From CBDUBS01 sp965365445 (GTDB taxonomy: Bacteria; Bacteroidota; Rhodothermia; Rhodothermales; DASSAV01): a DNA stretch of 31,000 nt. The DNA lies in the NCBI GenBank assembly GCA_965365445.1, contig CBDUBS010000018.1:1-31000 (forward strand), given 5' to 3'. A program made the translations under genes and the position numbers. Positions 24,272-31,000 of the stretch are shown in pieces; the stretch's first letter is position 1; every line of letters starts with the position of its first letter. The notes under the pieces were generated by a model. That model was not told the origin of the DNA. It was given only the letters and a program-made list of their open reading frames with translations, and did not search any database.

Positions 24272-24966
24272 GCGGCCTTGCTTTTCTCGACGAGCTTTCC
24301 TTCCTGAAGAAAGAAAACATGATCCGCCATTTCGATCAGATCCTGATCGTGCGTGACGATGAGGATGGTCATCCCCGCCTCCCGGACGAGGGTATACAGT
24401 TGTTCCATGACCTGCCGGCCGGTATGGTAATCCAGGTTGCCCGTGGGTTCGTCGGCGAGCAGCAAAAGAGGGTCGTGCGCGAGCGCCCGCGCAATGGCCA
24501 CCCGTTGCTGCTCGCCGCCGGAGAGGCGGTCGGGATAGCTCTCCGAACGGTCGACCAGGCCTACTTTGTCGAGGAACTGGAGCGCCCGGCTCCGCTCGGT
24601 CGCATCGAGACGGCCATTGAGGTCGAGCGGCAGCAGCACGTTCTCCTCGACGGTCAGGGTCGGAATGAGGTTGAGTGATTGAAATACGAACCCGATGTGG
24701 CGACGGCGGAAAAGGGTTCGCTCTCGCTCGGTGAGGTCGGTCAGGCGGCGCTCTCCAATGGTTACACTACCCGAATCAGGCAAATCGATTCCGGATATGA
24801 TATTGAGCAAAGTGCTTTTCCCCGATCCGCTGCGCCCCAGCAACACAACGAACTCACCCCGTTCGATGCGAAAATCCAGATCCGCCAGCACGACCCGGCG
24901 GCGGTCCCCCTCCGGGTATCCCTTGGTGATGTTTCTCAGTGAAACGAGCGGTTGTGCGGTTGCCAT
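24268..24966 (-). CDS. ABC transporter ATP-binding protein (LolD/MacB/AttE type)
   Basis: This 232-aa nucleotide-binding subunit powers the adjacent FtsX-type permease. All ABC motifs are seen: Walker A GRSGSGKST (44-52), Q-loop Gln96 (FVFQSLNL), signature LSGGEQQ (148-154), Walker B LLLLADEP (167-174), D-loop and switch His206 (VTHD). The FQSLNLIPTLTVEENV stretch is typical of the LolD/MacB subgroup that pairs with FtsX permeases. I use the ATG at 24966; a GTG at 24975 is also possible, with AAAGG 7 nt before it. An LrgAB-type gene ends 93 bp upstream on the same strand, without a terminator that I can see. Confidence 0.93.
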   Translation of the reverse strand: MATAQPLVSLRNITKGYPEGDRRRVVLADLDFRIERGEFVVLLGRSGSGKSTLLNIISGIDLPDSGSVTIGERRLTDLTERERTLFRRRHIGFVFQSLNLIPTLTVEENVLLPLDLNGRLDATERSRALQFLDKVGLVDRSESYPDRLSGGEQQRVAIARALAHDPLLLLADEPTGNLDYHTGRQVMEQLYTLVREAGMTILIVTHDQDLIEMADHVFFLQEGKLVEKSKAA

Positions 24967-25059
24967 ATCCTCCACGAGGTTGCCTTTCCCGGTTACGGGA
25001 GGAACGCCGCAGAGGGCGGGCGGGTTGCCTGAACGATACGAAAACAGAACAGGGGCCGC

Positions 25060-26331
25060 CTACGGACCCGAAACGGCGAGAGCCCGCAGAAGCTCACGCA
25101 GGTACGGAATGCCGATATAGGCCGAAGTAAACGCACCCATGAGCGCGAAGGCAACGCCGGCGGCGGCGGCCGCACGGGGTTCGTCGCGGAGAAGGGCCGC
25201 CGTACCGATGCCGTGCGAGCCGGCTCCCACGGCAACCCCGCGCGCCACGGGGTCGTGCAGGCGAAGGGCGTTCAGCAACGCTACGGCGAAGGCGGCGCCC
25301 AGCACCCCGGTGAGCACCACAATGGCCGCCGTGACGGCGGGCTCCGCCCCGAGAATCTCGGCGATGGGCATGGCAATGGGCGTCGTTACCGAACGCGGGA
25401 TGACGGCCAGGGCATACGTGGATCCAACACCGAACCAGCGAGCCAGCAGGGCGGAGGACATCAGGGCCAGAAAAGCGGCCAGGCTTACCGAAACGAGAAT
25501 CTGAATGAGGTACGCCTTGAGCAGCAGACGTTCCCGGTAGAGCAAAAAACCCAGCGCAACCACGGCCGGGCCGAGCAGCGCCAGAATGACGTTTCCGGCG
25601 GGCGGGGGCATTCGCCCGGGCTGAAGGTAGTCGGCAAAGGAATGAGCCGTCGCTCCGAGAACGAAGACGGTGAGGGCGGCTCCCGTAATGACGGGATGCA
25701 ACGGACTGAGCACGGCAACTTTCATCCACTCGGGCAGCGGCAGCAGCGCCGCCAGGCGACTCCGAACGGCAAGACCCAGCAGGAACGCGGTAACGGTAAC
25801 GGCGATGAGAAATACGCTGGATATCCACGGGGTGCGAAAAATGAGCACCACGACCCCGAGGGCGCCCGTAAGAAACAGCCATGGGGGAAGCAACCGCCCC
25901 TCCGACGCCGACGGAAGCGGCGCATCCGGAACAGGCTCCTGGAACCGCCCTGACCTCGGGGTCAGCAACCGGACGAGAAAAGCCGTAGTCGCCAGCGTGA
26001 AAACAAATCCCAGGACCATGATGAGCGGCACTTTCCAGGTGTCCGCGCCGGCAGGGAAACCCACAGCGGGCAGTACGACGAGCGCGGGCGCAAAAAACAG
26101 GGCCATCCAACGGTTCAGGAAAGATACGGCCGGCTCGGCGAGGGCAAGCAGACGGGCTGCAAGCACCGGAGCGGCGCCCTTCAGAGCGGCCAGGCCCCCG
26201 AACGCCAGAAGCATCCCGAGCACCGAGGCCGGAAACCGTATCCCTGCGGCAGCGAGCAGGCGGTCCAGCAGGGCGGAAATCCCGAGCAATACTCCCACCC
26301 CTGCCACGCGAAGCCAGGCGCGCCGCATCAT
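25060..26331 (-). CDS. LrgA-LrgB fusion membrane protein (PLGG1-like glycolate/glycerate transporter family)
   Basis: The 423-aa protein joins a CidA/LrgA-like N-terminal half (about 1-125) to a CidB/LrgB C-terminal half (about 195-420), with about 12 hydrophobic helices in all. The LrgB signatures are present: PRSVTTPIAMPIAE followed by VTAAIVVLTGVLGA, and VGAGSHGIGTA. The fused form is the layout of plant PLGG1, the plastid glycolate/glycerate translocator; bacterial LrgAB has been tied to pyruvate transport and to murein hydrolase control. The substrate here is an inference. The start is at one of two adjacent ATGs (26331 or 26328) behind GGAGGG; longer starts at 26385 and 26379 would overlap pyrB. 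It follows pyrB by 31 bp, likely in one transcript. Confidence 0.88.
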   Translation of the reverse strand: MMRRAWLRVAGVGVLLGISALLDRLLAAAGIRFPASVLGMLLAFGGLAALKGAAPVLAARLLALAEPAVSFLNRWMALFFAPALVVLPAVGFPAGADTWKVPLIMVLGFVFTLATTAFLVRLLTPRSGRFQEPVPDAPLPSASEGRLLPPWLFLTGALGVVVLIFRTPWISSVFLIAVTVTAFLLGLAVRSRLAALLPLPEWMKVAVLSPLHPVITGAALTVFVLGATAHSFADYLQPGRMPPPAGNVILALLGPAVVALGFLLYRERLLLKAYLIQILVSVSLAAFLALMSSALLARWFGVGSTYALAVIPRSVTTPIAMPIAEILGAEPAVTAAIVVLTGVLGAAFAVALLNALRLHDPVARGVAVGAGSHGIGTAALLRDEPRAAAAAGVAFALMGAFTSAYIGIPYLRELLRALAVSGP

Positions 26332-26362
26332 CCCTCCGACCCCGGCCTGCACACGCCGGCCG

Positions 26363-27331
26363 TTACCCTGCCGCCGCATCGGCATCCTCGGGCAACCCGG
26401 AGAGGAGATACAACACGGCCATACGGACGGCTACTCCGTTGGTGACCTGGTCCAGGATGACGGCTCGCTCATGATCGACCACCTCGCCGGCAAGCTCCAC
26501 GCCCCGGTTGACGGGCCCGGGGTGCATGATGCGCAGGTCGGGGTAGCGCTCGAGATGTTCCAACCGGATTCCGAAGGATTCGTGGTACTCCCGCAGGCTC
26601 GGAAAAAGTCCGGATTCCTGGCGTTCGAGCTGGATGCGCAGGGCCATAGCCACATCGCACCCTTCCAGGGCTTCATCGAGCCGATGGGTAATACGCACCC
26701 CGAACTGCTCGACGCCGACGGGCAGGAGCGTCTTGGGGCCGCAAAGGGTCACGTTGGCGCCCATGGCCCGTAAACCGAACAGATTGGAGCGGGCTACCCG
26801 GCTGTGGGTAATGTCGCCGATGATGGAGACGTTGAGGCCGTCCAGTCGGCTGAATACATCCTGCATGGTGAGCATATCCAGCAGGGCCTGCGTCGGGTGC
26901 TCGTGCGCCCCGTCGCCCGCGTTGATGACGACGGAATCGACGCAGCGGGTCAGAAACTGGGCCGCTCCCGGAGATTTGTGCCGAACGACGACCATGTCGA
27001 TCTTCATGGCCTCTATGTTCTGCGCCGTATCCTTCAGGCTCTCCCCCTTCGACACCGATGACCCGGCGGCCGTGAAGTTGATCGTATCCGCCGAGAGGCG
27101 TTTTTCAGCCAGCTCAAATGAAATACGCGTTCGGGTGGAAGGTTCGAAAAACAGGTTCACCACCGTGATGCCGCGAAGCGTCGGCACACGCTTGATCGGG
27201 CGCTGGAGCACGTCGCGGAACTGGCGAGCGGTATCGAGAATGAGCCGGATCTCGGAGGCGCTATAGGTGGCAAGGCCCAGTAGATGTCGATGCCGGAGCG
27301 TGGTCAGACTCGTTTCGGGCGAGGATTCCAT
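26363..27331 (-). CDS. pyrB: Aspartate carbamoyltransferase, catalytic subunit
   Basis: PyrB condenses carbamoyl phosphate and aspartate in the second step of pyrimidine synthesis. The 322-aa product has the carbamoyl-phosphate loop FFEPSTRTR (61-69), SSVSKGESLKDT (catalytic-loop Ser and Lys), INAGDGAHEHPTQALLD and the C-terminal MHPGPVNRGVE. The catalytic trimer can work without PyrI, and no pyrI is nearby. The gene starts 44 bp after pyrR, the usual pyrR-pyrB order of PyrR-regulated organisms. pyrC and the carbamoyl-phosphate synthase genes are not in the window. Confidence 0.97.
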   Translation of the reverse strand: MESSPETSLTTLRHRHLLGLATYSASEIRLILDTARQFRDVLQRPIKRVPTLRGITVVNLFFEPSTRTRISFELAEKRLSADTINFTAAGSSVSKGESLKDTAQNIEAMKIDMVVVRHKSPGAAQFLTRCVDSVVINAGDGAHEHPTQALLDMLTMQDVFSRLDGLNVSIIGDITHSRVARSNLFGLRAMGANVTLCGPKTLLPVGVEQFGVRITHRLDEALEGCDVAMALRIQLERQESGLFPSLREYHESFGIRLEHLERYPDLRIMHPGPVNRGVELAGEVVDHERAVILDQVTNGVAVRMAVLYLLSGLPEDADAAAG

Positions 27332-27375
27332 CGTGACGGTCGAATGCGGGTTAAGGGTAAGGGTGTAGCGGCGGT

Positions 27376-27975
27376 TCAGACGGAACTACGGGAGGCGGGG
27401 CCGGGCCGTGCGTTGGGATTCTCGACCAGCCATACGCCCTCCCGGCCGTCGATCTCGTGCAAACGAACCCGCACTTCTTCTCCCGGCATGGTCGGAACGG
27501 CCCGCCCGATGAAGTCGGCCGTAATGGGCAACTCGCGCAACCCCCGATCGACGATGACGAGGAAATGAACCGAAGCCGGGCGGCCTATATCCATGAGCGC
27601 ATCGAGCGCCGCCCGGACGGTCCGGCCGGTGTACAGCACGTCGTCCACCAGAACGACATGCCGCTCCGATACGTCGAACGGAATGTTGGTGGCGCGAACG
27701 GCCGGTTGTTTGAGACGCAGCCGGAAGTCGTCCCGGTACATGGTGGCATCGAGCACCCCGAGAGGCAGGTCGAACGTTTCGACGGCGCGGATTTTGGCCT
27801 GCAGGCGACGCGCGAGATGCACCCCGCGGGTTTGCATCCCGATGAGGGCAAACTCCTCGGAAGCGCCCGCGCCGGGACCCATGAGTTCGGCAATCTGCCG
27901 GGCCATGCGGTTGAGCGTCCGGTCCAGGTCCTGCGCATCCATCAACTGGGCCTTGATGCGGTCTTGCGGCTCCAT
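27376..27975 (-). CDS. pyrR: Bifunctional pyr regulator / uracil phosphoribosyltransferase PyrR
   Basis: The 199-aa protein is a type I phosphoribosyltransferase of the PyrR family. The PRPP-binding motif VVLVDDVLYTGRT is at residues 107-119. MDAQDLDRTLNRMARQI near the N-terminus, GMQTRGVHLA and the basic segment LPLGVLDATMYRDD are PyrR-specific. In Gram-positives it binds pyr mRNA to cause attenuation and also makes UMP from uracil. Here I see no conserved PyrR-binding loop in the leader, only a GC-rich hairpin (28028-28057), so RNA control is unproven. The C-terminus is about 15 residues longer than usual (Pro/Arg/Ser-rich). It heads the minus-strand run and is divergent from the DUF58 gene. 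Confidence 0.94.
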   Translation of the reverse strand: MEPQDRIKAQLMDAQDLDRTLNRMARQIAELMGPGAGASEEFALIGMQTRGVHLARRLQAKIRAVETFDLPLGVLDATMYRDDFRLRLKQPAVRATNIPFDVSERHVVLVDDVLYTGRTVRAALDALMDIGRPASVHFLVIVDRGLRELPITADFIGRAVPTMPGEEVRVRLHEIDGREGVWLVENPNARPGPASRSSV

Positions 27976-28144
27976 CTGGAAAAGAATTCAATAGTGTAGA
28001 GCGGTGCGTGCCGTTCCACCCAACCCGCCGCACCGGAGGGGGGCGGCCGGTATGCGGAAATGCCGGCTTGAATCTTGCCCAAGGTACGGAAGGAACCGAA
28101 TGATTGGAAAACATTCTAATTCCGCACGGCTTTTCTCGTTTTCG
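27976..28144. promoter_or_regulatory. Divergent promoter region of pyrR and the DUF58 gene
   Basis: This 169-bp region separates two divergent starts. On the minus strand TACCTTGG (28084-28077) matches the Bacteroidota -7 element TAnnTTTG at all but one fixed position, about 105 bp before pyrR. Between it and pyrR a hairpin can form (CCGC..ACCGG with CCGGTGCGG, 28028-28057) without a T-run. The half nearest DUF58 is AT-richer (28105-28144). Nothing here is decisive. Confidence 0.35.
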
Positions 28145-29113
28145 ATGCCGCTCGCCGTTCATCGTACCATTGATAATTTCGTGCCCACTCAAGACCCCTC
28201 ACGCCGGTACCTGGACCCGGTAATCGTATCGCGGTTGAAAAACATGGAGCTGCGGGCGCGGCTCATCGTGGAAGGGTTCATCACGGGGTTGCACAAAAGC
28301 CCCTATCACGGATTTTCGGTGGAGTTTGCCGAGCACCGTCCGTACAACCCGGGCGACGAGCTGCGCCACGTGGACTGGAAGGTATTTGCCAAAACGGACC
28401 GGCATTACGTAAAGCAGTACGAAGAAGAAACCAACCTGCGGCATTACGTCGTGCTCGATACGTCGCCGTCGATGCGTTATCGCCACAGCGGCAAGCTGAC
28501 GAAGCTGGAATACGGGTGCTACCTGGCGGCAGCCCTGCATTACCTCATGGTCAAGCAACGGGACGCTACGGGCCTGGTGGCTTTCGACGAAACCGTTCAC
28601 ATGATGCTCAGCCCGAAGAGCACGACCAGCTTCCTGCGGCAGATCCTGGGCGAGCTGGAGCGCCTGGCGAGGGAGCAACCGGCAGGCAAACGGACCAGTG
28701 CGGCCACCGTGCTGCACGAAGTAGCCGAGCGCATCGCTCGCCGCTCGCTGGTGGTGCTCATCACGGATCTGTTCGAAAACATATCCGAGCACGAGGACAT
28801 GCTCCGGTCGCTACGGCACTTACGGCACCGGGGGCACGAAGTGCTCGTATTGCATGTACTGGAGACGGAAACCGAGCGAAAGTTTACGTTCCCGGACGTG
28901 CCCATGCTGTTCCGGGACATGGAAACCGGGGAAACCCTGTCGCTACAGCCTGCCCAGATGCGGGATAGCTACCGGGAGGCCGTACAGTTTTTCAGCGAAC
29001 ATTTTCGGCGGCGCTGCCTGGAGCAGCACATCGATTTCGTGGAGATCGACACGGCCGAACCCTACGATACCGCTTTGCTGGCGTATCTGAACAAGCGAAA
29101 AAAGCTGATCTGA
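28145..29113 (+). CDS. DUF58-domain protein with vWA-like fold
   Basis: The 322-aa cytosolic protein carries the DUF58 hallmark VEFAEHRPYNPGDELRHVDW, followed by KQYEEETNLR and a MIDAS-like DTSPSM, as in von Willebrand A domains. DUF58 proteins are normally encoded with a MoxR AAA+ ATPase and BatA/BatB-type proteins and may act as chaperone-like assembly factors. Here no MoxR gene lies in the window; the next gene is an M28 peptidase. I set the start at the ATG at 28145 (MPLAVHRTIDNF); a start at the Met of MELRARLIVEGF (28244) is less likely because the preceding YLDPVIVSRLKN also belongs to the family. The longer frame back to 28004 is not family-like. Confidence 0.9.
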   Translation: MPLAVHRTIDNFVPTQDPSRRYLDPVIVSRLKNMELRARLIVEGFITGLHKSPYHGFSVEFAEHRPYNPGDELRHVDWKVFAKTDRHYVKQYEEETNLRHYVVLDTSPSMRYRHSGKLTKLEYGCYLAAALHYLMVKQRDATGLVAFDETVHMMLSPKSTTSFLRQILGELERLAREQPAGKRTSAATVLHEVAERIARRSLVVLITDLFENISEHEDMLRSLRHLRHRGHEVLVLHVLETETERKFTFPDVPMLFRDMETGETLSLQPAQMRDSYREAVQFFSEHFRRRCLEQHIDFVEIDTAEPYDTALLAYLNKRKKLI

Positions 29114-29254
29114 GCAAAGATGGCTGGTTCAGATCGCCGCTTGCACCATGCGCCCCGGATACGCAGCAACGGCTGACGGCATTATGAAACGGCCGGAATC
29201 TTCAACCCCGACTCGACGTTTCTAGCATTCCCCTTTCCGTCTGGAGTACAAACG

Positions 29255-31000
29255 ATGCACGCCGCAAAACGTCTGTTTCCGCTTTTTTTAATCGCGGCCT
29301 CGCTCGGCCCTGCGATCGCCCCGGCGCAACCCGTCGAGCGCGCCGAACGTCCCGTCACGCCGACCGTGTTCGAGCGGCCGGAGGTAGCCCGGGCCTACGG
29401 CGAAACGATCACCCCGGAGGATCTGGCGGCGCATCTGTACTTTTTCGCCTCGGATTTTTTCGAGGGGCGCGAAACCGGTACGCGCGGTCAGAAGTTGGCG
29501 GCGCACTACCTGGCCGCGCAATACCGGAAGATGGGCCTGAAGCCCGCGGGTACGGCTTCCCTACCTGACCCATCGGCTCCGGAAGCGTACTTTCAGACTT
29601 TTCCGCTGTATGGCCGGCGGCTCGGGACGGCCCGATTGGCGCTCACATCGAACGGGCGCTCGGTGGCGGAAATCATCTCGACGGCGGAGAGAAAAGACGC
29701 CCGGGGCGGGCTTGCCTTCGGCAACATGCCGTCGGCGGAGGGCGCGGTGCTGTTCGCCGGATACGGCATTTCGGACCCGAAGCTCGGGTATGACGATTAT
29801 GCCGCCCTGGAAAGGCAGGGCCTCGATCCTACAGGAAAGTGGCTGCTGGTGCTGGCCAACGAACCCCTGGCTAACGATTCGACCAGCCTGCTCCCTACTC
29901 CGGATCGCAAACCCTCGCAGCGGTGGACCATGAACTCGGAGCGATACGAAACGGCGCGCGCCCGGGGAGTGCGCGGCCTGCTCGTCGTGGCGGACGCGGG
30001 TCCGGCTCCCCGGGGCAGCTGGGTGGAGTATGCGTCCCGGGTGGCATTTCAGGGGCGGCCCATGGGCTACCTCTCGGCGCAGAAACCCGGCGAGGCGCCG
30101 GCCATATTACCAACCTACGTAATTACGTCCGAGGTGGCCGACGCCCTGCTCTCCGGAACGGGTCGCACCGTCCGGGAAGTACGCTCGCAGATCGACGGCG
30201 CACTCGCACCGGTCGTGTTCGAGATCAAGGGGGCGCGGGCGCAAAGCGAGATCGACTACCCCGTGGTAGAGGCGCCTACCGAGAACGTACTGGCCTACAT
30301 CGAGGGCGCGGATCCGGATCTGCGCGATGAAGTGGTCATCCTGACGGCCCACTACGACCACATCGGCACGACGTCGCTGGGAGACGACCGGGTCAACAAC
30401 GGGGCCGACGACGACGGTTCCGGAACGGTGGCGCTCCTGGAAATCGCCGAAGCGTTCATGCAGGCCAAACGGGACGGATACGGGCCCCGAAGGTCGATCG
30501 GGTTCATCAGCTTTACCGGAGAAGAGAAGGGGCTGCTTGGTTCGAAGTATTACGCCGACGTGGAGCCGGTGTGGCCGCTCGATAAAACCGTTGCCACATT
30601 CAACCTGGATATGGTGGGCCGGTACGACCCCAGCCATCCCACCGGCAGCCGAGATTACGTATACATCATCGGCTCGAACCTGATTTCACAGGACCTGCAC
30701 GACCTCAACGGCCGGGTAAACGAAACCATCGGGGCCGATCTGGAACTCGACGAACGATTCAACCGCAAAGACGACCCCAACCGATTCTACATGCGTTCGG
30801 ACCACTGGAGCCTGGGGAAACACGGCATTCCGTTCATCTTCTTTTTCACCGGAACCCACGAGGACTACCACCAGCCCGGCGACGAAGCCCACAAGATCGC
30901 GTACGACCGCATGGCCCGTATCTCGCGGCTGGTGTTCGGATCGGCGTGGCAGGTAGCCAATCAGGAAGCTCCTCCCGCCGTATCGGGAACGGGCTTTCAC
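29255..31000 (+). CDS. Exported M28-family zinc metallopeptidase with PA-like insert, 3' end cut off by the window edge
   Basis: The frame runs from the ATG at 29255 without a stop to the last base (582 codons). A signal peptide is clear (LFPLFLIAASLGPAIAPAQ). A region at about 150-300 looks like a protease-associated insert. The co-catalytic zinc ligands of M28 aminopeptidases are seen: His366 (AHYDHIG), bridging Asp385 (NNGADDDGSG), Glu423/Glu424 (TGEEKGLLGS), an Asp in NLDMVGR and the late His in THEDYHQPGD. The protein is therefore a complete catalytic unit and is probably periplasmic or secreted. With a porQ gene in the genome, a type IX C-terminal sorting domain may follow beyond the edge. 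It lies 141 bp after the DUF58 gene. Confidence 0.92.
   Translation, partial: MHAAKRLFPLFLIAASLGPAIAPAQPVERAERPVTPTVFERPEVARAYGETITPEDLAAHLYFFASDFFEGRETGTRGQKLAAHYLAAQYRKMGLKPAGTASLPDPSAPEAYFQTFPLYGRRLGTARLALTSNGRSVAEIISTAERKDARGGLAFGNMPSAEGAVLFAGYGISDPKLGYDDYAALERQGLDPTGKWLLVLANEPLANDSTSLLPTPDRKPSQRWTMNSERYETARARGVRGLLVVADAGPAPRGSWVEYASRVAFQGRPMGYLSAQKPGEAPAILPTYVITSEVADALLSGTGRTVREVRSQIDGALAPVVFEIKGARAQSEIDYPVVEAPTENVLAYIEGADPDLRDEVVILTAHYDHIGTTSLGDDRVNNGADDDGSGTVALLEIAEAFMQAKRDGYGPRRSIGFISFTGEEKGLLGSKYYADVEPVWPLDKTVATFNLDMVGRYDPSHPTGSRDYVYIIGSNLISQDLHDLNGRVNETIGADLELDERFNRKDDPNRFYMRSDHWSLGKHGIPFIFFFTGTHEDYHQPGDEAHKIAYDRMARISRLVFGSAWQVANQEAPPAVSGTGFH

Noticed and set aside
27976..28144. PyrR-type attenuator in the pyrR leader
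   Set aside because: I could not find the conserved PyrR-binding loop or a terminator/antiterminator pair, only one GC-rich hairpin without a T-run.

Overview
The window looks like chromosomal DNA from a GC-rich (about 60%) member of the Bacteroidota/Rhodothermota group, plausibly a Rhodothermales relative. The reasons are a PorQ-type protein of the type IX secretion system, a very long SecA (1137 aa) with the extra inserts usual in this group, a stand-alone HsdR_N-domain protein of the type common in Bacteroidota, and many starts without a clear Shine-Dalgarno. This is inference from gene content; there is no rRNA to confirm it. Most of the window is housekeeping and there is no prophage, IS element or CRISPR array.

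Layout. 1-1171 (+): the 3' part of an FAD amine oxidase/desaturase-like gene, followed 4 bp later by the free methionine-(R)-sulfoxide reductase gene msrC. 1181-8034 (-): a phosphohexomutase, recN and secA, with an intrinsic terminator after secA. 8035-8455: a gene-poor gap. 8456-9950 (+): porQ and a small cysteine-pair lipoprotein candidate. 9963-12718 (-): a tyrosine-recombinase-fold protein lacking both catalytic arginines, and a two-lipoyl-domain 2-oxoacid dehydrogenase E2. 12951-17729 (-): membrane pyrophosphatase hppA, pth, rplY, prs and tRNA-Gln(TTG), with clear terminators after hppA and rplY. 18028-18834 (+): an aspartate/glutamate racemase, convergent with guanine deaminase (18900-19367, -), which is preceded by an unnamed small membrane protein.

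20080-27975 (-) is a tightly packed run of seven genes. In transcription order it holds pyrR, pyrB, an LrgA-LrgB fusion (PLGG1-like), an ABC ATPase, an FtsX-type permease, an AttH/CrtC-like lipocalin protein and an HsdR_N PD-(D/E)XK-like protein. The last four are joined by three successive ATGA stop/start overlaps, so the nuclease-like protein is translationally coupled to an AttEFGH-type ABC system. Divergent from pyrR lie a DUF58 protein (28145-29113, +) and an exported M28 zinc peptidase that runs off the right edge (29255-31000, +).

The most unusual items are the recombinase-like protein in which both catalytic Arg positions are Ser (each needing at least two base changes), the ATGA-linked ABC/lipocalin/HsdR_N operon, and an apparent plus-strand terminator upstream of hppA with no plus-strand gene to serve. 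I did not find a clearly new multi-gene defence or mobile system.
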